This document shows, one piece after another, positions 16,283 through 17,078 of a DNA stretch of 17,078 nucleotides (the first letter of the stretch is position 1; each line of letters begins with the position of its first letter). Under the pieces are notes generated by a model. That model was not told the DNA's origin. It worked only from the letters and a program-made list of their open reading frames with translations, and did not search any database. The position numbers were made by a program, and so were the translations under genes. Source of the DNA: JBBIKU01 sp037445245 (lineage in GTDB: Bacteria > Chloroflexota > Anaerolineae > Anaerolineales > Anaerolineaceae); NCBI GenBank assembly GCA_037445245.1, contig JBBIKU010000035.1, forward strand, positions 1 through 17,078. Direction: 5' to 3'.

Positions 16283-17078
16283 TCAGGGAATGTTGATACC
16301 ATCTACCTCACCTGTTAGCCCAGGAAAGCGGTAACTTTCACAACTGTCGGGGTCGATCAAAAACACCTCACCATCAGGAAATTCTTGGGTGATCAGACTT
16401 ACAGCCAACAGATGGCCTTCTTTTTCCCATGTGATGCCATTGATTGCCTGTGCTGGGTTATCCAAAACCTGACGTGCGGGGCTTCCATCCATACCCTTGA
16501 TGTACAGGCTGCTGTTATCGCTAGCCCGGTAAGCGACCCATTTTCCATCTGGCGACAAGGCTGGTAGTGGCGATTTCCGCGATGAATTTTCCAATATGAA
16601 TACATCTCTGGTTTCGCTTGTGGCGAGATTTACCGCCCTCAGTTGGAAACCATTGCTGCTCGATCCGGGAATGGCATAGTACAGGGTGGAACCATCCGGC
16701 GACCAGCCGGCGATGGCTTCATATCCCAGGTTGGAGAGCTGTGTCATGGCGTTGGTTTCCAAATCCACCACAAAAATACCATAGGTATTTCCTGTCTTCA
16801 CGGTTGCTAGGGCGCGACTATCCGGCGACCAGTGGATGTTGCGCCCAAACGAACCAGCGATGGTGGATATTTCGCCGCTGCTAAGGTTACGGATGACAAT
16901 CCCGGTATCGCTCGTATAGGCGAGGAGGGTACCATCCGCATTGAGCGCTGCCCGGGCGGCATCGGTTGCAAGCACCTGCTGAGTCGCTCCATTCATATTC
17001 ATCGATACAATCTGTAACTGGGGATTGAGCTGCGTCAGGATGACGGTTCCATTCAATCCGGCAGGGGGTGCGGGGATA
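16283..17078 (-). CDS. TolB/WD40-like beta-propeller protein, C-terminal part
   Basis: At least 264 residues are visible, and the frame stays open to the window edge (IPAPPAGLNGTV), so the true start is outside. An in-frame TTG at 17056 is not a convincing start. The sequence has repeated propeller blades with the PD40 signature: HWSPDSRALA, GWSPDGSTLYY, ALSPDGKWVAYRA and a less regular fourth ITWEKEGHLLAVS. It resembles TolB-type C-terminal propellers of bacterial envelope or kinase-linked proteins. The upstream Pro-rich stretch suggests a linker from another domain, possibly a signal anchor or Ser/Thr kinase part. The function is unknown. It ends at 16283 and is followed by the gene-free spacer. 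Confidence 0.8.
   Translation of the reverse strand, partial: IPAPPAGLNGTVILTQLNPQLQIVSMNMNGATQQVLATDAARAALNADGTLLAYTSDTGIVIRNLSSGEISTIAGSFGRNIHWSPDSRALATVKTGNTYGIFVVDLETNAMTQLSNLGYEAIAGWSPDGSTLYYAIPGSSSNGFQLRAVNLATSETRDVFILENSSRKSPLPALSPDGKWVAYRASDNSSLYIKGMDGSPARQVLDNPAQAINGITWEKEGHLLAVSLITQEFPDGEVFLIDPDSCESYRFPGLTGEVDGINIP

Overview
The window looks like chromosomal DNA from an uncultured, moderately GC-rich bacterium, most likely a Chloroflexota (Anaerolineae-like) metagenome assembly. This is inferred from gene style: a STAND-type AAA+ ATPase, a DevS-like two-GAF histidine kinase, an RTX-like exported protein with an ITANDLKP motif, an ER-type (SipW-like) signal peptidase and a small bacterial SRP RNA. 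I could not run a taxonomic search. A run of 22 N marks an assembly gap inside one gene.

Layout. (1) 1-2768, plus strand: an unusual membrane protein joins an ER-type signal peptidase, a DUF5305-like extracytoplasmic domain and a degenerate cytoplasmic EAL domain. It is followed by a small exported protein with Gly/Asp-rich RTX-like repeats. (2) 2835-3716, minus strand: a ferritin-like/VIT1 iron-transporter family protein with a good extended -10 promoter. (3) 3805-5206, plus strand: a STAND/AAA+ ATPase broken by the gap and possibly lacking its N-terminus. (4) 5315-12453, plus strand: a housekeeping block with gatC, gatA, a sugar-phosphate nucleotidyltransferase, a small conserved protein, a fold-I aminotransferase, gatB and a glutamate dehydrogenase family gene. 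Several junctions are ATGA stop/start overlaps. The theme is amidotransferase-based Asn/Gln-tRNA formation plus glutamate and amino-group metabolism. gatC appears to be leaderless. (5) 12570-14995, plus strand: a GAF-GAF-HisKA_3-HATPase sensor kinase and a SAM methyltransferase. (6) 15002-16067, minus strand: a second methyltransferase with a C-terminal zinc ribbon, preceded by the SRP RNA gene and its consensus promoter. (7) 16283-17078, minus strand: the C-terminal part of a TolB-like beta-propeller protein that runs off the window.

The most unusual item is the signal peptidase-DUF5305-EAL fusion. Its predicted topology places the peptidase and DUF5305 domain outside and the EAL domain inside. 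The EAL domain lacks the DD metal-binding pair and the Glu of AEGVE, so it looks like a sensor or regulatory domain rather than an active phosphodiesterase. Together with the exported protein next to it, this may be a nucleotide-responsive or allosterically controlled protein-export unit.
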